A stretch of 64,000 nt of DNA from Cytophagales bacterium. Its GTDB lineage: Bacteria > Bacteroidota > Bacteroidia > Cytophagales > Cyclobacteriaceae. The notes beneath the pieces are model-generated. The model was given only the letters and a program-made list of their open reading frames with translations. It searched no databases and was not told where the DNA came from. The stretch covers positions 1 through 64,000 of the forward strand of contig JADBYQ010000025.1 of assembly GCA_020402945.1 (NCBI GenBank), read 5' to 3'. Both the position numbers and the translations under genes were made by a program. Shown here one piece after another: positions 61,444 to 64,000 of this stretch (position 1 is the first letter of the stretch; every line of letters starts with the position of its first letter).

Positions 61444-61652
61444 GGGATTATCCTTGGCGAAGCGGCAAAATGTGGTTTAGATATCTTAAATCAATGAAAA
61501 AAGACTCGCTTTTGAGAAGCACGCTAGGTCAAGAACTATTGAAATTCACCGTTCATCTATCCAATAGCGCACTCAAAATTCTGTTTTATAATCGATTATT
61601 TCTTTGACTAAATTTCGGTAGAGTTTACCAGTTCTCCATTTTACTATCACCT

Positions 61653-63119
61653 ATGAAAAGTCTTCTGACAACCCTATCGATCTTCGTTTATGTGTGCTTA
61701 CTTGCGCAGGAGCGTGCGCTACCCGCTGAGTCAGCCGTCAACTCCACTGGCAATGTCACCATAAAAGGAAAAGCCATTCCCTACAAAGTAACAGCCGGTA
61801 CACAGCCCGTTTGGAATGCAGAAGGCAAACCGAGCGCTTCGTTATTTTATACCTATTACGAACGTAGTGACGTGTCCGACAAAAGCAGACGTCCACTCAT
61901 TATCTCGTTTAATGGCGGCCCAGGCTCCGCTTCTGTGTGGATGCACGTGGCCTACACGGGGCCCAAAGTTTTAAATATTGATAGCGAAGGATTTCCCGTT
62001 CAGCCCTACGGAATTCACGACAATCCACATTCCATTTTAGATGTAGCCGATATTGTCTATGTCGATCCGGTGAATACCGGCTTCTCTCGCATCCTCGATC
62101 CAAAAGCTGAAAAAACAACTTTCTTCGGAGTGAATGCCGATATTAAATATCTTGGTGATTGGGTAGACAACTTCGTTTCTCGTCAAGGTCGCTGGACTTC
62201 TCCAAAATATTTGATTGGCGAAAGTTATGGCACAACGCGCGTATCGGGGTTGGCACTTGACTTACAGAACAATCATTGGATGTATTTGAATGGCGTGATT
62301 TTGGTTTCGCCAACCGAGCTAGGAATCAAGCGCGATGGCCCTGTGAATGATGCCTTGTCACTTCCTTATTACACGGCTGCCGCGTGGTATCAAAAAGCAT
62401 TGCCTGCCGACCTTCAACAAAAAGACTTAATGGATGTACTGGCAGAATCAGAAGCATTTACTGTCAACGAATTTATTCCGGCATTATCACGTGGCGGATT
62501 TCTAGAAGAAGCTAAGAAAAAACAGATAGCAGCCAGTGTTTCACGTTACTCAGGATTATCGGAGCGCACCGTAATGCAACACAATCTGGCCGTACCTACG
62601 CAATATTTTTGGAAAGATCTGTTGCGTGAAAAAGGATTCACCGTTGGGCGTCTTGACTCTCGTTATCTGGGTATCGACAAACAACAAGCCGGCAGTAGTC
62701 CTGACTATAACTCTGAACTTACTTCGTGGTTGCATTCCTTCACCCCTGCCATCAACTACTACCTTCGCGATGTGTTGAAATACAAAACCGATTTGCAGTA
62801 CAACATGTTTGGCCCAGTCCGCCCTTGGGATAACTCAAATGACAACACTGGTGAGAACCTTCGTTTGGCGATGGCAGAAAACCCATACATGCATGTGATG
62901 ATTCAAAGTGGTTATTATGATGGAGCTACGACCTACTTCGATGCCAAATATTCCATGTGGCAACTTGACCCCAGCGGCAAAATGAAAGACCGCCTGCGCT
63001 TTGAAGGCTACCGCAGTGGGCACATGATGTATTTACGTGCGGAAGATTTAGCGACCTCTAATGAGCACATTCGTGATTTTATTAAGAAGAGTACGCCAAC
63101 GGGATCGGCTAAGTATTGA
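61653..63119 (+). CDS. Secreted S10 serine carboxypeptidase
   Basis: 488 residues with signal peptide (MKSLLTTLSIFVYVCLLAQ). Alpha/beta hydrolase with the oxyanion motif FNGGPGSASVWMH (86-98), catalytic Ser191 in LIGESYGTTRVSG, Asp in SGYYDGATTYFD and His in RSGHMMYLR near the C-terminus. It removes C-terminal residues from peptides in the envelope, complementing the M1 and S9 enzymes elsewhere in the window. It converges on the FtsX-type permease gene. Confidence 0.95.
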   Translation: MKSLLTTLSIFVYVCLLAQERALPAESAVNSTGNVTIKGKAIPYKVTAGTQPVWNAEGKPSASLFYTYYERSDVSDKSRRPLIISFNGGPGSASVWMHVAYTGPKVLNIDSEGFPVQPYGIHDNPHSILDVADIVYVDPVNTGFSRILDPKAEKTTFFGVNADIKYLGDWVDNFVSRQGRWTSPKYLIGESYGTTRVSGLALDLQNNHWMYLNGVILVSPTELGIKRDGPVNDALSLPYYTAAAWYQKALPADLQQKDLMDVLAESEAFTVNEFIPALSRGGFLEEAKKKQIAASVSRYSGLSERTVMQHNLAVPTQYFWKDLLREKGFTVGRLDSRYLGIDKQQAGSSPDYNSELTSWLHSFTPAINYYLRDVLKYKTDLQYNMFGPVRPWDNSNDNTGENLRLAMAENPYMHVMIQSGYYDGATTYFDAKYSMWQLDPSGKMKDRLRFEGYRSGHMMYLRAEDLATSNEHIRDFIKKSTPTGSAKY

Positions 63120-63135
63120 AAAAGCTTTTCTTTGT

Positions 63136-64000
63136 CTATTCGTTCTTTAGTGAATCCACAGGATTAACTTTAGTCGTCTGCAATATTTGCCTACTTATCG
63201 TTAGCAAAGCAATCGAGATCAGTATTGCCAGTGGAATGATAAACTGATCGATCGATACATTGATTCTGTAGGGAAATTGTTCAAGCCATTTGTTTGCCCC
63301 AAACCAAACCAATGGATATGCAATTGCACTTCCTATCAATATTGGCTTCAAAAATTGACCTGTAAGTAAGAACAATATCGAATTTGCTGAAGCACCCAAT
63401 ACTTTGCGAATGCTTATCTCCTTCATTCTAGTTAGCATAGCGAACGATGCAAGTCCCCAGAGCCCTAAGCACCCGATCAATATTGCCAATATTGAAAAGG
63501 AGCTGAAGAGTTTGCCGAATTGCTGCTCCGCATCGTATAACCTCTGGTAAGAATCATCCATGAAATAATAAGAGAATGTTTCCCCGGGAAACGAGGCAGA
63601 ATACGTTTGCTTTATTTGATCAATTGCAAGTTGGTTGTCGCCAGTTAATCGAACTGAAACATTGCCGTCAGCCGATTTTGCAGCTCGGAACACCATAGGT
63701 TTTTGGACATGTTTCAGCGAGTTCCAATGATGGTTTTTCACCACACCAAGAATAGAAAAGGTGTCGCCAAGCATAATCAACTTTTCTTTAAGTGCATCGA
63801 TATTTGTTCCCAATCGAAAAACCCTGACAGCTTCTTCATTCACAATTACTTGATCCATTTCAGACTCAATGCGGGCATCCCAAAACTTGCCGGCCACCAG
63901 TGGAATCTGGTAAAGCTCCATGAAATCAGGCCCAGCCCAATAGCTATCTCCAATTCTATTTTCTTCCACTGGATTTCCAAGTTTTCTGATGCCCGAGCTC
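63136..64000 (-). CDS. FtsX/MacB-type ABC permease, 3' part
   Basis: The frame runs to the window edge without a stop, so the start lies outside. What is seen is the end of the periplasmic MacB core (IVNEEAVRVFRLGTNI, FSILGVVKNHHWNSLKHVQK) and the last three membrane helices (SFSILAILIGCLGLWGLASF, GQFLKPILIGSAIAYPLVWF, IPLAILISIALLTI). The loop FAMLTRMKEISIRKVLGAS is the FtsX signature. These proteins typically work with a separate ATPase in exporting lipids, peptides or signals. Gene partial at the 5' end. Confidence 0.9.
   Translation of the reverse strand, partial: SSGIRKLGNPVEENRIGDSYWAGPDFMELYQIPLVAGKFWDARIESEMDQVIVNEEAVRVFRLGTNIDALKEKLIMLGDTFSILGVVKNHHWNSLKHVQKPMVFRAAKSADGNVSVRLTGDNQLAIDQIKQTYSASFPGETFSYYFMDDSYQRLYDAEQQFGKLFSSFSILAILIGCLGLWGLASFAMLTRMKEISIRKVLGASANSILFLLTGQFLKPILIGSAIAYPLVWFGANKWLEQFPYRINVSIDQFIIPLAILISIALLTISRQILQTTKVNPVDSLKNE

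Noticed and set aside
61413-61607. Small gene between the ATPase and the S10 peptidase
   Set aside because: It overlaps the ATPase end in another frame and has no signal or homology.
1-64000. tRNA or rRNA genes
   Set aside because: No cloverleaf-like segment or conserved rRNA sequence was seen on reading, though a dedicated search such as tRNAscan would be decisive.

Overview
The window is a gene-dense stretch of a Bacteroidota chromosome, most likely from the class Cytophagia. The signs are moderate GC content, very few Shine-Dalgarno sequences, -7 boxes of the form TAnnTTTG, and many families typical of the phylum (DUF4783, DUF6702 next to HupE, DUF2141, secreted M1 and S9 peptidases with terse signal peptides ending in AQ). 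It carries roughly 60 protein genes. I found no rRNA, tRNA, CRISPR array, transposase or phage gene. Lineage is inferred from gene content only.

Layout. 1-427: a tandem array of 111-bp units, each with a strong hairpin. 474-6197: an SDR-like protein, a MATE exporter, the Ada DNA-alkylation repair protein, two outer-membrane-type proteins and a RelE/ParE toxin-antitoxin pair. This block is punctuated by two stray copies of the MATE gene's 3' end. 6187-13155: a PLP-dependent trans-sulfuration enzyme, a YdhF-like aldo/keto reductase, a membrane-anchored MutS-like ATPase, secreted RidA, NadC and DUF4783. 13316-21810: GpmI, a lipoprotein, an ABC exporter, a Fur-family regulator, a TerC/Alx membrane protein converging on a TerB/LETM1-like protein, and PurE/PurK. 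21889-30441: two paralogous secreted M1 peptidases flanking a GH20 hexosaminidase lipoprotein, then HupE. 30514-37936: DUF6702, TpiA, PrmA, and a giant uncharacterised secreted protein (about 1564 residues) that overlaps a 74-residue membrane protein. 38428-46667: PrsW, CoaX, a GMC oxidoreductase, a TrmH-type methyltransferase, a large S9 peptidase, and an ECF sigma factor with a membrane partner. 46827-53233: small secreted and membrane proteins, a LytTR regulator, and a Crp/Fnr-led gene string containing an outer-membrane pseudogene with two in-frame stops. 53379-64000: dihydroorotase, two tiny membrane proteins, a GH130-like lipoprotein, a thioredoxin/TPR protein, MutS, a P-loop ATPase with an elaborate palindromic promoter, an S10 carboxypeptidase, and the end of an FtsX/MacB-type permease cut by the window edge.

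Functionally this is mostly core chromosome: glycolysis (GpmI, TpiA), NAD, CoA, purine and pyrimidine synthesis (NadC, CoaX, PurEK, dihydroorotase), DNA repair (Ada, MutS), RNA and protein modification (TrmH, PrmA), and secreted peptide and glycan breakdown (M1, S9, S10, GH20, GH130). The most unusual signals are structural. They are the repeated MATE 3' ends that bound gene modules, repeat elements inserted in frame into coding sequences (DUF6702 signal peptide, MutS linker), the dyad array in front of the ATPase gene, and the giant secreted protein without a recognisable family. No clearly new multi-gene defence or metabolic system is evident.
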